Assembly: GCF_014287895.1 (NCBI RefSeq)
Contig: NZ_JACOPP010000004.1
Coordinates: 166,776-230,775, forward strand
DNA: 64,000 nt
Direction: 5' to 3'
DNA from: Lawsonibacter hominis
GTDB taxonomy: Bacteria; Bacillota; Clostridia; Oscillospirales; Oscillospiraceae
Both the position numbers and the translations under genes were made by a program. Below, piece by piece: positions 33,333 through 42,398 of this stretch. Within the stretch, counting starts at the first letter, position 1. The number at the start of each line of letters is the position of its first letter. The notes beneath the pieces were generated by a model. That model saw only the letters and a program-made list of their open reading frames with translations, had not been told where the DNA came from and made no database searches.

Positions 33333-33361
33333 TTGCCAACGGGAGCATTTCTTGCTACGAT
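33333..33361 (+). promoter_or_regulatory. Sigma-70-type promoter of the carbohydrate cluster
   Basis: TTGCCA, 17-bp spacer, TACGAT. The -10 box is followed within 6 bp by the first of three palindromic operators. Confidence 0.75.
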
Positions 33362-33366
33362 ATAGA

Positions 33367-33402
33367 AAACGTTTGGTGTAAAACGTTTGCGTGAAAACGT
33401 TT
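33367..33402. promoter_or_regulatory. Three AAACGTTT operators at exact 14-bp spacing
   Basis: Perfect 8-bp palindromes AAACGTTT start at 33367, 33381 and 33395. They cover the expected transcription start of the cluster. A CpG-centred palindrome is typical of LacI-family operators, and the cluster ends with a LacI-type gene (41365-42372), the probable repressor. A 14-bp period is neither one nor two helical turns, which is unusual. Confidence 0.75.
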
Positions 33403-33482
33403 TGTATCCAGACCAGACTTGACTAGGCCACACCGCAGATTGCGTTCGTCCCCGTCTGCGGCGGCGCCGGGAAGAGGGAGCC

Positions 33483-34448
33483 ATGGGCAAAAAACCGAAC
33501 ATTTTAGTGGTGGGCAGCTTTGTGATGGACCTGATCGTCAGCACCCAGCGCCTGCCGGAGAATGGCGAGACCGTCCTGGGCACCGGCTTTCGCACCGCGC
33601 CGGGCGGCAAGGGCCTCAATCAGGCCGTCCAGGCCGCCCGGCTGGGCGCTCAGGTGGAGATGATGGGCTGCGTGGGCCGGGACGCCTACGGGGACACGAT
33701 GCTGGCATGCGCCCGGGAGGCGGGCGTGGACGTGTCCCATGTAAAACGCACCGACCAGGCGCCTTCTGCCATCGGCAATGTGCAGCTGTTCCAGCGGAGC
33801 GACGGCAGCACCCAAAACCGCATCGTGGTGGTCCCCGGGGCCAACCTGCTGCTGACGCAGGCGGACGTGGCCTTCCTCCGGGAGAAAATCGGCGGCTTTG
33901 ACATGGTCATGCTGCAGCTGGAGATCCCCCTGCCGGTCAATATCGCCGTCGCCCGGTATGCCCGTGCCGCCGGGGTGCCGGTGATGCTCAATCCGGCTCC
34001 CGCGGCGCCCCTGCCCGCCGACTTGCTTTCCGCCGTGACCTATCTCTCCCCCAACGAGAACGAGGCGGAACTGCTCAGCGGCGTGCCCCTGCACCGTACC
34101 GAGCACGGCATCGACCTCAAGCGGGTGGAACATGCGGCGGCGGTCCTGCGGGACAAGGGCGCGGCGCATGTGATCGTCACCCTGGGGGACGTGGGCTCAG
34201 CCTATCTGGGAAAGGAATTTCTCCACTGTCCCAGTGTGTCCGGTATCCAGGCCATAGACCCCACGGCGGCCGGCGATTCTTACATCGGGGCCCTTTCGGT
34301 GGCCCTGGCCGGCGGCGAGCCGGTGGACGAGGCCATGCGCCGGGCTACCCACACCGCAGCCATCACGGTCTCCCGCATGGGGGCGCTTCCCTCGTTGCCC
34401 ACCCTGGCGGAAGTGGAAGTCTCGCTGGCCCGGCGCAGCGTCTCCTAA
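33483..34448 (+). CDS. PfkB-family carbohydrate kinase (ribokinase-like)
   Basis: A 321-residue kinase with 'VVGSFVMDLIVSTQRLPENG' and the PfkB signature 1 'PGGKGLNQAVQAARLG' near the N-terminus. The C-terminal anion-hole and catalytic base are in 'AIDPTAAGDSYIGALSV' (usually DTTGAGD; the catalytic Asp is kept, the first Gly is Ala). It probably phosphorylates a pentose or related sugar entering by the downstream ABC transporter. It is the first gene of the cluster; ATG 33483 follows GAGGGAG. Confidence 0.88.
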   Translation: MGKKPNILVVGSFVMDLIVSTQRLPENGETVLGTGFRTAPGGKGLNQAVQAARLGAQVEMMGCVGRDAYGDTMLACAREAGVDVSHVKRTDQAPSAIGNVQLFQRSDGSTQNRIVVVPGANLLLTQADVAFLREKIGGFDMVMLQLEIPLPVNIAVARYARAAGVPVMLNPAPAAPLPADLLSAVTYLSPNENEAELLSGVPLHRTEHGIDLKRVEHAAAVLRDKGAAHVIVTLGDVGSAYLGKEFLHCPSVSGIQAIDPTAAGDSYIGALSVALAGGEPVDEAMRRATHTAAITVSRMGALPSLPTLAEVEVSLARRSVS

Positions 34449-34478
34449 CTTCAAGTCCGTCCTACGGAGGTGTTTGTT

Positions 34479-35090
34479 ATGGAATCCCTGACCCAATTTC
34501 AGCAGATCGTGGGGGAGAACGTCGCTCAGTTCGTCCAGGAACTGGATGAGGACTACCTCGCCCCCGCCCTGTCCCTTTTGATCGCGGCCAACGACCGAGG
34601 CAACCGAATCCACATCACCGGCATCGGGAAGCCCTCCCACGTGGCCCAATACGGCGCTTCCCTCATGTCCTCCATCGCCGTGCCCACCTATTTCCTGGAC
34701 GGCACCGAGGCGGTCCACGGCTCCTGCGGACAGCTGCGGGCGGGCGATGTGGTCATCTGCATCTCCAACAGCGGCGAGACCATGGAGATGCGCGCCACCG
34801 TCACAGCCATTGCCAACAACGGCTGCAAGGTCATCGGCATCAGCCGCAGTCCGGATTCCTGGCTGGCGCGGCACGCGGACGTGCACCTGACGGTCCGTGT
34901 GGATCAGGAGGGCGGTCCCATGAATCGTGCCCCCATCAGCTCGGTCTTGCTGGAAAACATCGTATTGCAGGCCCTCAGCGTACGCCTGCAGGCCCACTAT
35001 GGTCTGACGCCTCAGGAGTACGTCCGTCACCACCCCGGCGGCACGCTGGGCAGGCTGCGGCCGGAAGAACAGGAGGCGGGCCATGGTTAG
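34479..35090 (+). CDS. SIS-domain sugar-phosphate isomerase (KpsF/GutQ-like)
   Basis: The 203-residue protein is a single SIS domain: 'HITGIGKPSHVAQYGASLM' (phosphosugar-binding loop), 'GTEAVHGSCGQLRAGDVVI' and the Ser-rich 'CISNSGETMEM'. A C-terminal 'YVRHHPGGTLGR' is shared with arabinose-5-phosphate isomerases, but the CBS pair of KpsF/KdsD is absent. It likely interconverts a ketose and aldose phosphate made by the neighbouring kinase. ATG at 34479 lies 8 nt after CGGAGG. Confidence 0.88.
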   Translation: MESLTQFQQIVGENVAQFVQELDEDYLAPALSLLIAANDRGNRIHITGIGKPSHVAQYGASLMSSIAVPTYFLDGTEAVHGSCGQLRAGDVVICISNSGETMEMRATVTAIANNGCKVIGISRSPDSWLARHADVHLTVRVDQEGGPMNRAPISSVLLENIVLQALSVRLQAHYGLTPQEYVRHHPGGTLGRLRPEEQEAGHG

Positions 35091-35490
35091 TACCCGATGC
35101 ATTCATCCCGGCATCCTGTCCGCCCTGGCCCACGGCGGACACGGAGACAAAATCCTCCTTGCCGACGGGAACTTTCCGCTGGCCACCCGGGCGGGAAGTG
35201 CGGAAAAAATCTATCTGGGCCTGGAACGGGACCTGCCCACGGTGTCCCAGGTCCTCGCGGCCCTGAACAGCGTGGCGGTGTTCGAGCGGGCGGAGGTCAT
35301 GCTGCCGGAACACGGCGAGGAACCCGAATGCTTCGGTGAATTCCGTTCCCTGCTGGGCGGAATGGCGCTCTCCCCGCTGGGCCGCTACGAATTCTACGAC
35401 GCCTGCTGTGAACCGGGCGTGATCCTGGCCATCTCCACCGGCGAGAGCCGGACTTACGGCAATCTGCTTTTGACCATCGGCGTGTGCTGA
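35083..35490 (+). CDS. RbsD/FucU-family sugar mutarotase
   Basis: The 135-residue protein begins 'VSTRCIHPGILSALAHGGHGDKILLADGNFP', with the catalytic His of RbsD/FucU pyranases (His21 in 'GHGD') and Asp nearby, and ends 'STGESRTYGNLLLTIG'. RbsD interconverts ring forms of ribose, FucU of fucose. It overlaps the SIS gene by 8 bp and fits a ribose- or deoxysugar-like substrate. Confidence 0.9.
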   Translation: MVSTRCIHPGILSALAHGGHGDKILLADGNFPLATRAGSAEKIYLGLERDLPTVSQVLAALNSVAVFERAEVMLPEHGEEPECFGEFRSLLGGMALSPLGRYEFYDACCEPGVILAISTGESRTYGNLLLTIGVC

Positions 35491-35556
35491 CGCCCGTTCA
35501 AATGCATCCGCCGCGGATGCCCAAGCCGTTTAGGAACGCATAAGGGGGAAATGATT

Positions 35557-36450
35557 ATGCCTGGAAGCAGCCGAGAAGTACGGCTTACCCGAAAAAGTTC
35601 GGACGTCGGTGTCGCCACCGCTTTTTTAGCGCCGGCAATCCTTATGATCGTGCTGGTTACGATCATCCCCATCTGTATGGCGATCCGAACCAGCTTTCAT
35701 GCGACAAATTACGCCGAGGTCGGTGCGTTTGTCGGACTGGATAACTTTATTGCCGTCTTTACCGGAAACGGCCTGAAAAACATCCTTAATTCCATTCGAT
35801 ATGTCCTGCTGTCTCTGGTGGTCGTCATCCCTCTGGGTGTGGCGATCGGGTCTCTGCTGAACCGCAAAATCCGGGGCAATACGCTCCTGCGTACCCTGAT
35901 CATTATCCCCTGGGTCCTGTCCCAGACGGTGACGGCGCTCTTGTGGCGGTGGATTCTCAATGGCAATTACGGACCGATCGCGTATCTGGTTTATGGGCTG
36001 ACCGGGCGGAAGGTAGACTTTTTTAGTTCGGCGGGCAGCGCAAATGTCATGCTGGTCTTTGCTAACGCCTGGAATACGGTTCCGGTGGTAATTATCCTGA
36101 CCATTGCAGCACTGCAGACCATCCCGGGCGATGTGATGGAGGCCGGGCAGATGGATGGCGCCACCCGCTGGCAGATCTATACCCGTATCACCCTCCCATT
36201 GATCCGCCCCACCATCATCACCGCGGTCGTCATGCAGAGTATGGAGTACTTTAATATGGTCACGCTGATTTACACCCTCACTGCGGGCGGCCCCTTCGAT
36301 TCCACACAGACGCTCAGTCTGGCGGCTTATCAAAATGCCTTCAACTACTGGCACATGGATATCGCCTCGGCTTACGGCGTGATCATCTTCCTGCTGAATA
36401 TCGTGTTCAGTCTGGTCTACGTGAAGCTGCTGAACACCAACCGAGAATGA
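35557..36450 (+). CDS. ABC sugar transporter permease, MalF/UgpA type
   Basis: A 297-residue permease with six helices and the EAA coupling loop 'VMEAGQMDGATRWQIYTRITLPLI' around residues 190-213. ATG at 35557 sits 8 nt after AAGGGGGA and is preferred to 35551. It pairs with the MalG-type permease 10 bp downstream. No ATPase gene is in the cluster; CUT1 systems often share an MsmK-type ATPase encoded elsewhere. Confidence 0.88.
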   Translation: MPGSSREVRLTRKSSDVGVATAFLAPAILMIVLVTIIPICMAIRTSFHATNYAEVGAFVGLDNFIAVFTGNGLKNILNSIRYVLLSLVVVIPLGVAIGSLLNRKIRGNTLLRTLIIIPWVLSQTVTALLWRWILNGNYGPIAYLVYGLTGRKVDFFSSAGSANVMLVFANAWNTVPVVIILTIAALQTIPGDVMEAGQMDGATRWQIYTRITLPLIRPTIITAVVMQSMEYFNMVTLIYTLTAGGPFDSTQTLSLAAYQNAFNYWHMDIASAYGVIIFLLNIVFSLVYVKLLNTNRE

Positions 36451-36460
36451 GGTGCGTGCG

Positions 36461-37306
36461 ATGAAAAAATCGAAGCTGGGCCGTACCCCCGGTCTGGACG
36501 CGCTGACCTATGTGGTATTGATCGCCGCCGCGCTGGTGGCGCTTTTCCCGGTGCTGTGGGGCCTGTTTACCGCCCTGAAGTCCCCTGCGGAAGTCAACTC
36601 CTTCCCCCCCACCCTGCTGCCCAACGAATTTACTCTGGAAAATTTTTCATCCGTCCTCTTTCGTTCCGGCTTCCCCCGCTATCTGCTTAACTCCGTAATC
36701 GTTACTGCCATCTGTATCGTAGTGGCCACCATTGTGGCCTCCCACGCCGCCTATGCCGTAACCAACTTCCGTATCCGCTTCCGTAACCAGATCATGTTTC
36801 TCATTTTAATGACCAGCATGATTCCCCCTGTGGTAATGCTGGTACCTCTGTATATGCTCTCCGTCAAAATCGGCCTCTACGACACCCACTTCCTGCTGAT
36901 TCTGATCTATACCGCCTGGCGCATCCCGGTGCTGACCTGGATCCTGCGCGGCTTTTTCGAAAAGCTCCCCAAAGAGATCATCGAGGCAGGCACACTCGAC
37001 GGCTGCTCCAAGCCTATGATCTTCTATCGCCTGATCCTGCCCATTTCCAAGCCCGGCATTGTGGCTGCGGCGCTTTTGTCCGCGGTATATGTCTGGAATG
37101 ACTTTTTGGTCTCCTCCACCTTTACCAGCAAAGACAGCTTGCGTATGCTGTCCGTGGGTCTTTACAACTATATCTCCCAATATGGCATCCAGTGGGGCAA
37201 TCTGATGGCGGCCGTGATGATCTCCATCGTCCCCATGGTGATCCTCTTCATCCTGCTGCAGCGGCACTTTGTGGAGGGTATGGCGGCAGGCGCGGTCAAG
37301 GGATGA
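36461..37306 (+). CDS. ABC sugar transporter permease, MalG/UgpE type
   Basis: A 281-residue permease with six helices and the EAA loop 'IIEAGTLDGCSKPMIFYRLILPI'. It starts at ATG 36461 behind GAGGTG. The N-terminus 'LFPVLWGLFTALKSP' is the usual first helix and periplasmic entry of CUT1 permeases. Confidence 0.88.
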   Translation: MKKSKLGRTPGLDALTYVVLIAAALVALFPVLWGLFTALKSPAEVNSFPPTLLPNEFTLENFSSVLFRSGFPRYLLNSVIVTAICIVVATIVASHAAYAVTNFRIRFRNQIMFLILMTSMIPPVVMLVPLYMLSVKIGLYDTHFLLILIYTAWRIPVLTWILRGFFEKLPKEIIEAGTLDGCSKPMIFYRLILPISKPGIVAAALLSAVYVWNDFLVSSTFTSKDSLRMLSVGLYNYISQYGIQWGNLMAAVMISIVPMVILFILLQRHFVEGMAAGAVKG

Positions 37307-37370
37307 CCTGTTTTGTGGAAAACGGCTGGAACGCCGAGGATATATCATGAAATGTAAGGAGGAAATTCAC

Positions 37371-38696
37371 ATGAAAAAGCTCAAAAGGACCCTGACCCTT
37401 TTGCTGGCGGCAGCGATGGTACTGGCCCTGGCCGCCTGCTCCAACTCTAGCGGCGGTACTCCCGCTACCACCGCACCCGAAAGCAGCACGCCCGAGACTA
37501 CGGTGCCGGAGCAGCCCCAAGGCGGCATCGACATGACCTTCTCCATCTTCTTGGACCCCAATTCCACCGATGATCCCCGCTGCGTAGTGCTTAAGGAGAT
37601 CGTGGATGAGTACAACGCCACCAATCAGTACGGCAACACTGTGACGGTACAGAGCATCCATTGGAGTCAGTATGAGTCTCAGGTAATCCAGGCCACCGCC
37701 GCAGGCAATGGGCCCGACATTGTCAATGCCTTCTCCGATCAGCTCATGCAGCATATCGATGCCGGGACCATTCAGCCCATGACCCAGTTTGCCACATCGT
37801 TTATCGAAGAGAATCCCGACTATATCCATACCGTAGAAAAACTGACCCAGGCTGACGGCGAGATCTACTCTCTTCCCTGGGAAAGCCGCGTCACAGTGAT
37901 GTGGTACCGCAACGACATCTACGACGAGCCCCCCGCTTCCTGGGACGACCTGCTGGCCACCGCCTCCAACAGCGACGGTATGAACCTGGGCTTTGCCCTG
38001 GGCCTGAGCGAGGGCAGCAACGGAACCGGCCTGATGGAGACCTTCGTGCCCTGGATCCGCGCCGCTGGAGGAGATATTTTTGACGCGGAAGGAAAGGCCA
38101 TCTTCAACAGCGACGCCGGCGTGCAGGTAGTGGAGTACATCAAGTCCCTGGTGGATGCCGGGTGCATGGATTCCTCCGTGCTGAACATGACCTATGACGA
38201 TATTGTGGACGGCTTCAAGGCCGGGAGCCTCTATGCCGTCAACGCCGGCACTCAGCGTGCCGCCACGATCAAGTCCTCCAGCCTGGCACAGAGCTATTCC
38301 TCCGCCCCCATCCCCGGCATCAACGACGGAGAAGTCGCCCCCGCCTTTGTGGCCGGCCAGACCTTGGCCATCGGCAGCCAGGCACAGGACCCCGCTATGG
38401 CTTGGGACTTTATTCAGTATTTCTATTCCGTGGAAAATCAGAAGAAGTGGATCAGCGCCAACTGCATGCCCATCCGCACTGCCGTCTACGAGGACGCCGA
38501 CGTTCAGGCAATGGATACCTACGACGAGATGGTTATGTGGAGCGAGTATGCCAAAACCGGCACCATGACCTTCTATCCGGCTGATTATACCGAACTGGAG
38601 GTCAAGATCTGCCAGGCGGTTCAGCGTGTGGTCTTCCAGGGTGCTGACGCGCAAAGCGAATTGGATCAGGTCGCCGAGTGGTATAACACCAAATAA
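37371..38696 (+). CDS. ABC sugar transporter substrate-binding lipoprotein
   Basis: The 441-residue protein has a signal and lipobox LAAC (about 20-23), a Thr/Pro-rich linker (about 27-50) and a family-1 solute-binding fold ('QVIQATAAGNGPDIVNAFSDQ', 'PASWDDLLATA', 'PAMAWDFIQYFYS'). ATG at 37371 follows AAGGAGGAAATTCAC. The ligand is unknown, but cluster content suggests a sugar or sugar acid. Confidence 0.9.
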   Translation: MKKLKRTLTLLLAAAMVLALAACSNSSGGTPATTAPESSTPETTVPEQPQGGIDMTFSIFLDPNSTDDPRCVVLKEIVDEYNATNQYGNTVTVQSIHWSQYESQVIQATAAGNGPDIVNAFSDQLMQHIDAGTIQPMTQFATSFIEENPDYIHTVEKLTQADGEIYSLPWESRVTVMWYRNDIYDEPPASWDDLLATASNSDGMNLGFALGLSEGSNGTGLMETFVPWIRAAGGDIFDAEGKAIFNSDAGVQVVEYIKSLVDAGCMDSSVLNMTYDDIVDGFKAGSLYAVNAGTQRAATIKSSSLAQSYSSAPIPGINDGEVAPAFVAGQTLAIGSQAQDPAMAWDFIQYFYSVENQKKWISANCMPIRTAVYEDADVQAMDTYDEMVMWSEYAKTGTMTFYPADYTELEVKICQAVQRVVFQGADAQSELDQVAEWYNTK

Positions 38697-38716
38697 AAAC
38701 GCTGCAGGCGCATGAA

Positions 38717-38747
38717 CGCGCAGGCACGGCACCGCCGTGCCTGCGCG
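38717..38747 (+). other. Intergenic hairpin after the substrate-binding protein gene
   Basis: A 14-bp stem CGCGCAGGCACGGC / complement with a 3-nt loop and no T-run stands between the binding-protein gene and the oxidoreductase gene. Such hairpins commonly stabilise the upstream mRNA and lower downstream expression. Confidence 0.6.
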
Positions 38748-38774
38748 AAATAAAACAGGATATGGTGTAAACGC

Positions 38775-40277
38775 ATGAAACGCTACTACGATGTAATTGT
38801 TGTCGGCGGAGGTCCCGCAGGCATTATGTCTGCCATGGCCAGCGGCAAGCTGGGCGCCTCCACACTGCTGGTAGAAAAAAATGGGTTCCTGGGCGGGGCA
38901 GCCACAGCTGCGGTACTGGGCCCCATCTCTCCTTTTCACTATAAAGACGAGCAGGTCATCGACGGCCTGCCCCAAGATTTTATGGACCGCATGGTGCGTG
39001 CAAAGGGCAGTACCGGACATATGAAGACCATCGATCCGTACGGAAGCGGCGATTCCCTCGGCTTCTACGACCGGGAAAAATATAAATATGTAGCCGCCGA
39101 AATGCTGGTGGAATTCGGTGTGGATATTCTCTATCACGCCACGCTGAGTTCCGTGCAGATGGAGAGCAGCCGGGTGACCGGCATCACGGTTGCCGCAAAG
39201 TCGGGCGATCTGCTGCCGCTTCACGCCCACGTAGTGGTGGACGCCACCGGCGACGGCGACGTGGCGGTGATGGCAGGGGAGAATTATGTGCTCGGCGATG
39301 CGGTGAACCACAAGATGTCTCCCTCCTCCTCCATGTTCGAGATGGCCAATGTGGACACCGGGCGGGTCTATCAGTATATTCTGGACCACCCGGACGACTT
39401 TGAGTTCAAATCCGATATCGTACCCATGCGGGAATTTGACGAACGGCTCAGGCAGAAGTATTTTGTCGGCCAGGGCTTTAAACAGCTGGTACGCCAGGCC
39501 GTGGAGAAGGGCGAGCTTTCCTTCGGCCGCGATTCGGTCATCGTTCTCAACGGCATCCACCCCAACACCATGCATTTCAACGCCACCCGTATCTGCGGCA
39601 AAAACGCCACCGATGTGGTGGAACGCTCGGAGAGCGAGCTGGACGGGCGCCGGCAGATCGAATCGGTCTCTGAGTTTATGATCCAATATGTGCCCGGCTT
39701 TGAACACGCATTTGTCAGCGTCACTGGTTCTGAGGTCGGCGTACGCGAGACGCGCCATATTGAGGGTCTGTATACCCTAACAGGGCAGGACGCCTACGAG
39801 GGACGCAAGTTTGAGGACTCCGTTTCCAGGGGCTATTTCCCCATTGATCTGCACAACCCGGACGGTGCCACCGGCTATGGCAACGGCGGCGTTTGGATGG
39901 TGCTCAAGGACACGTTCGATATTCCCTACCGCAGCCTAGTCCCCAAGCACATCGACGGGCTTCTGCTTTCTGGCCGCTGCATCTCCGGTACCAGCGAGGC
40001 CCATGGCTCCTACCGCACCCAAGGCGGCATTATGGGGATCGGACAGGCTGCCGGCGCCGCCGCTGCGGTCTGTGTACGCAACCAGGCGCAACCCAGGCAG
40101 CAGGATGTCAAAGAGATCCAGGCAGCGCTGGACCAGCTGGGCGGCCTCTACCGCAGAGATGAAGCGCGCGCCCGAAAGGAAAAGGCGCGTGCCCGCGCCA
40201 TCACACAGGCCTACATCAAAAGCCAGAACGGGCGGCTGATTACGGACAAAGCGATTCTGGCCTCCTACGAAGATTGA
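38775..40277 (+). CDS. FAD-dependent oxidoreductase (FAD_oxidored family)
   Basis: The 500-residue flavoprotein has an N-terminal dinucleotide-binding motif 'VIVVGGGPAGIMSAMASGKLG' (about 7-27), 'VVDATGDGDVAVMAGE' (about 155-170) and a C-terminal 'LLSGRCISGTSEAHGSYRTQGG' with 'GIGQAAGAAAA' that closes the FAD site. These match the FAD_oxidored group often found beside carbohydrate or sugar-acid genes in Clostridia and Bacteroidetes. The reaction is unknown. It is probably oxidation or reduction of a hydroxyl in the transported substrate. Confidence 0.85.
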   Translation: MKRYYDVIVVGGGPAGIMSAMASGKLGASTLLVEKNGFLGGAATAAVLGPISPFHYKDEQVIDGLPQDFMDRMVRAKGSTGHMKTIDPYGSGDSLGFYDREKYKYVAAEMLVEFGVDILYHATLSSVQMESSRVTGITVAAKSGDLLPLHAHVVVDATGDGDVAVMAGENYVLGDAVNHKMSPSSSMFEMANVDTGRVYQYILDHPDDFEFKSDIVPMREFDERLRQKYFVGQGFKQLVRQAVEKGELSFGRDSVIVLNGIHPNTMHFNATRICGKNATDVVERSESELDGRRQIESVSEFMIQYVPGFEHAFVSVTGSEVGVRETRHIEGLYTLTGQDAYEGRKFEDSVSRGYFPIDLHNPDGATGYGNGGVWMVLKDTFDIPYRSLVPKHIDGLLLSGRCISGTSEAHGSYRTQGGIMGIGQAAGAAAAVCVRNQAQPRQQDVKEIQAALDQLGGLYRRDEARARKEKARARAITQAYIKSQNGRLITDKAILASYED

Positions 40278-40286
40278 CCCGAATCC

Positions 40287-40313
40287 AGTCTCCGGGGCTC
40301 TGCCCCGGAGACT
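40287..40313 (+). other. Intergenic hairpin between oxidoreductase and lyase genes
   Basis: The perfect 12-bp stem AGTCTCCGGGGC with a TCT loop has no T-run and lies inside the cluster, so it is more likely an mRNA processing or stability element than a full terminator. Confidence 0.55.
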
Positions 40314-40338
40314 CTATCAATCACAGAAGGTGACAACT

Positions 40339-41241
40339 ATGAAAACGGGTTCCAACTGCAAACTCCACGGCGTTATCCCCGCCATCGTCACACCCCTGCG
40401 TCCCAACGGCGACGTAGATGAAGCGCTGCTGCGCAAACAGACCGAATATTTGGTCTCCTCCGGCGTAAACGGCTTGTTTGTCTGCGGCGGGACCGGAGAA
40501 GGCGCTTATCTCACCACCGCCGAAAAGAAGCGGGTCTTCGAGGTCATCCAGGAGACCGCCGCCGGGCGGGTATTCCTCTGCCTGGCCGTTATCAACTCCA
40601 ACACCCGCGCCACCCTGGCCGAGCTGGAGGCGCTCTCCATCTGCAAGCCGGACTTCTTCGTCTCCACACCGCCCTACTACCATGCCATGACCCAGCAGGA
40701 CATCCTATCCCACTACGCGGCTGTCACCGCTGCTTCCACCGCCCCGGTCATCCTTTACAACATTCCATCCACTACCCACAACACGATCGAGCTGGACACG
40801 GTATACGCGCTCTCCAAACTGCCCAACGTGGCCGGTATCAAGGACTCCTCCGGGAATTTTGTTCCGTTTTCCCGTGGACTCTTCGGCCCCCGCTCGGACC
40901 AATTTGCCTGGATTCAAGGCGAGGATTATCTCTGCGGCTCCGCCCTGCTGTGCGGCGGAGACGGTATGGTTTCAGGCTTGTCCAACGCCCGGGTGGAGCC
41001 CTATGTGGAGATGTACCGGGCCTATGAGCAGGGGGACACTGACAAGATCATAGAATGCCAGCGGCGCATCAACTTCCTTTACCGGGTTATCCACAGCTGC
41101 GGCAACGGCAACGCCGCCATCAAAGCGGTAACCGAGCTGGCCGGCCGCGGGGCACGCTATATGCGGCAGGGCAGTATGAATCTGACCGATGAGCAGGTCG
41201 CCGTCATCGCGCAGATCATGGCGGAATACGAGGCGCTGTAG
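40339..41241 (+). CDS. DapA/NanA-family class I lyase or synthase
   Basis: The 300-residue enzyme has the family's 'GGTGEG' (about 50-55), Tyr140 in 'VILYNIPSTTH' and Schiff-base Lys168 in 'GIKDSSG'. The family includes dihydrodipicolinate synthase, N-acetylneuraminate lyase and 2-keto-3-deoxy sugar acid aldolases. Its context beside sugar transport and a flavin oxidoreductase argues for a 2-keto-acid aldolase or dehydratase rather than lysine synthesis. ATG at 40339 is preferred to the GTG at 40330. Confidence 0.88.
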   Translation: MKTGSNCKLHGVIPAIVTPLRPNGDVDEALLRKQTEYLVSSGVNGLFVCGGTGEGAYLTTAEKKRVFEVIQETAAGRVFLCLAVINSNTRATLAELEALSICKPDFFVSTPPYYHAMTQQDILSHYAAVTAASTAPVILYNIPSTTHNTIELDTVYALSKLPNVAGIKDSSGNFVPFSRGLFGPRSDQFAWIQGEDYLCGSALLCGGDGMVSGLSNARVEPYVEMYRAYEQGDTDKIIECQRRINFLYRVIHSCGNGNAAIKAVTELAGRGARYMRQGSMNLTDEQVAVIAQIMAEYEAL

Positions 41242-41364
41242 CGCGCTTCCCGCCTCCACAGGAGCGGCAAAGGGGTTGACATTGCTTAAATTTGCGGTAA
41301 GATTACATAGAAGCCAGGTTTAAGGCCTGTGTTTGTAAGGTTTTCAAGGTAATGGAGTAGGGTT

Positions 41365-42372
41365 ATGTCAATCAAGACCATTGCAGAAATGACAGGATTG
41401 TCCATCACAACGGTATCCCACGCGCTCAATGGCACACGGCCGGTCTCACAGCGCAGCATGGAGCTGATCAATGAGGCGGCCGCTCAGATCAATTACCGGC
41501 CCAACCTTGCCGCCCAGATGATGAAGACCCACCGGTCCCGTACCGTAGCGATCATCATTCCCGCCACTGAGCAGAACAACTCTACCAACTGTTTTTTCTT
41601 TGATGTGCTCAACGGCGCCAAATCCCGCCTGCAGGAATCCGGCTATGAGCTGATCGTCTCCACCTATCCGGAGTCCCGCCCCCAGGATTTCTTCAGCGGA
41701 ATGTCCATCCTCCACCGGCGCTGGATCGACGGCATCCTGCTGGTGCCGCCCACCCTGCGTTATGAGGACATTGCCCGGATCGAGGATTGCGGCGTTCCCG
41801 TGGTGCTGGTGGACCGCTGGGTGAAGGGGGGCAAGCTGCCCCTGGTCTGTTCCAATAACCGTGAAGTAACGGTAGAGGCCATGAAGGTCCTCTACCAGGC
41901 CGGACGGCGTCGGATCGCGTTCATTGGGGCGGATTTTCCCAACTCCACCGCCGTGGAACGCTACCAGGGCTATCTGGATGTGCTGGAGGAATTGGGCCTG
42001 CCCCGGGACGAATTGCTGATCTGCCGGATGGACGCCTACAGCATGTCCTGCGGCATGGAAGCCGCACGGCGGGTGCTGGGGGCGGGCGCGGACGCCATCT
42101 TTGCCGCCAACAGCATGCTGTGCCTGGGCACCGTCAAAGAGCTTCAGGAGCAGGGGATCCATGTCCCGGAACAGGTCGCGGTCATCGGCTTTGACAATTA
42201 TGAGTGGACGGAGATCACCAATCCGCCCCTGACCGCCGTGACCCAGAACGCCAGTCTGATGGGCCGCACCGCCAGCGAACTGCTGCTGCAGCTGCTGGAC
42301 GGCAAACAGCCGGAGCAGCGTGTGGTGCGCATCCCCGCCGCCCTGACCATCCGCCAGTCCCACGGTCTGTGA
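41365..42372 (+). CDS. LacI-family transcriptional regulator
   Basis: The 335-residue regulator has an N-terminal HTH with hinge ('IAEMTGLSITTVSHALNG', 'INYRPNLAAQMM') and a periplasmic-binding-like effector domain ('DGILLVPPT', 'AVIGFDNYEWTEITNPPLTAV'). ATG follows GGAGTAGGG. As last gene of the cluster it probably represses it at the three AAACGTTT sites around 33367-33402, relieved by the imported sugar or its phosphate. Confidence 0.92.
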   Translation: MSIKTIAEMTGLSITTVSHALNGTRPVSQRSMELINEAAAQINYRPNLAAQMMKTHRSRTVAIIIPATEQNNSTNCFFFDVLNGAKSRLQESGYELIVSTYPESRPQDFFSGMSILHRRWIDGILLVPPTLRYEDIARIEDCGVPVVLVDRWVKGGKLPLVCSNNREVTVEAMKVLYQAGRRRIAFIGADFPNSTAVERYQGYLDVLEELGLPRDELLICRMDAYSMSCGMEAARRVLGAGADAIFAANSMLCLGTVKELQEQGIHVPEQVAVIGFDNYEWTEITNPPLTAVTQNASLMGRTASELLLQLLDGKQPEQRVVRIPAALTIRQSHGL

Positions 42373-42398
42373 TTTTCCGTTTTCCGTACAATAAAACA

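Noticed and set aside
37296..39758. 820-residue open frame on the minus strand
   Set aside because: It covers the substrate-binding protein and FAD oxidoreductase genes on the opposite strand, both of which are well supported.
40339..41241. Annotation as dapA (lysine biosynthesis)
   Set aside because: Active-site residues are shared by the whole superfamily, and the neighbours are sugar transport and regulation genes, not lysine genes.
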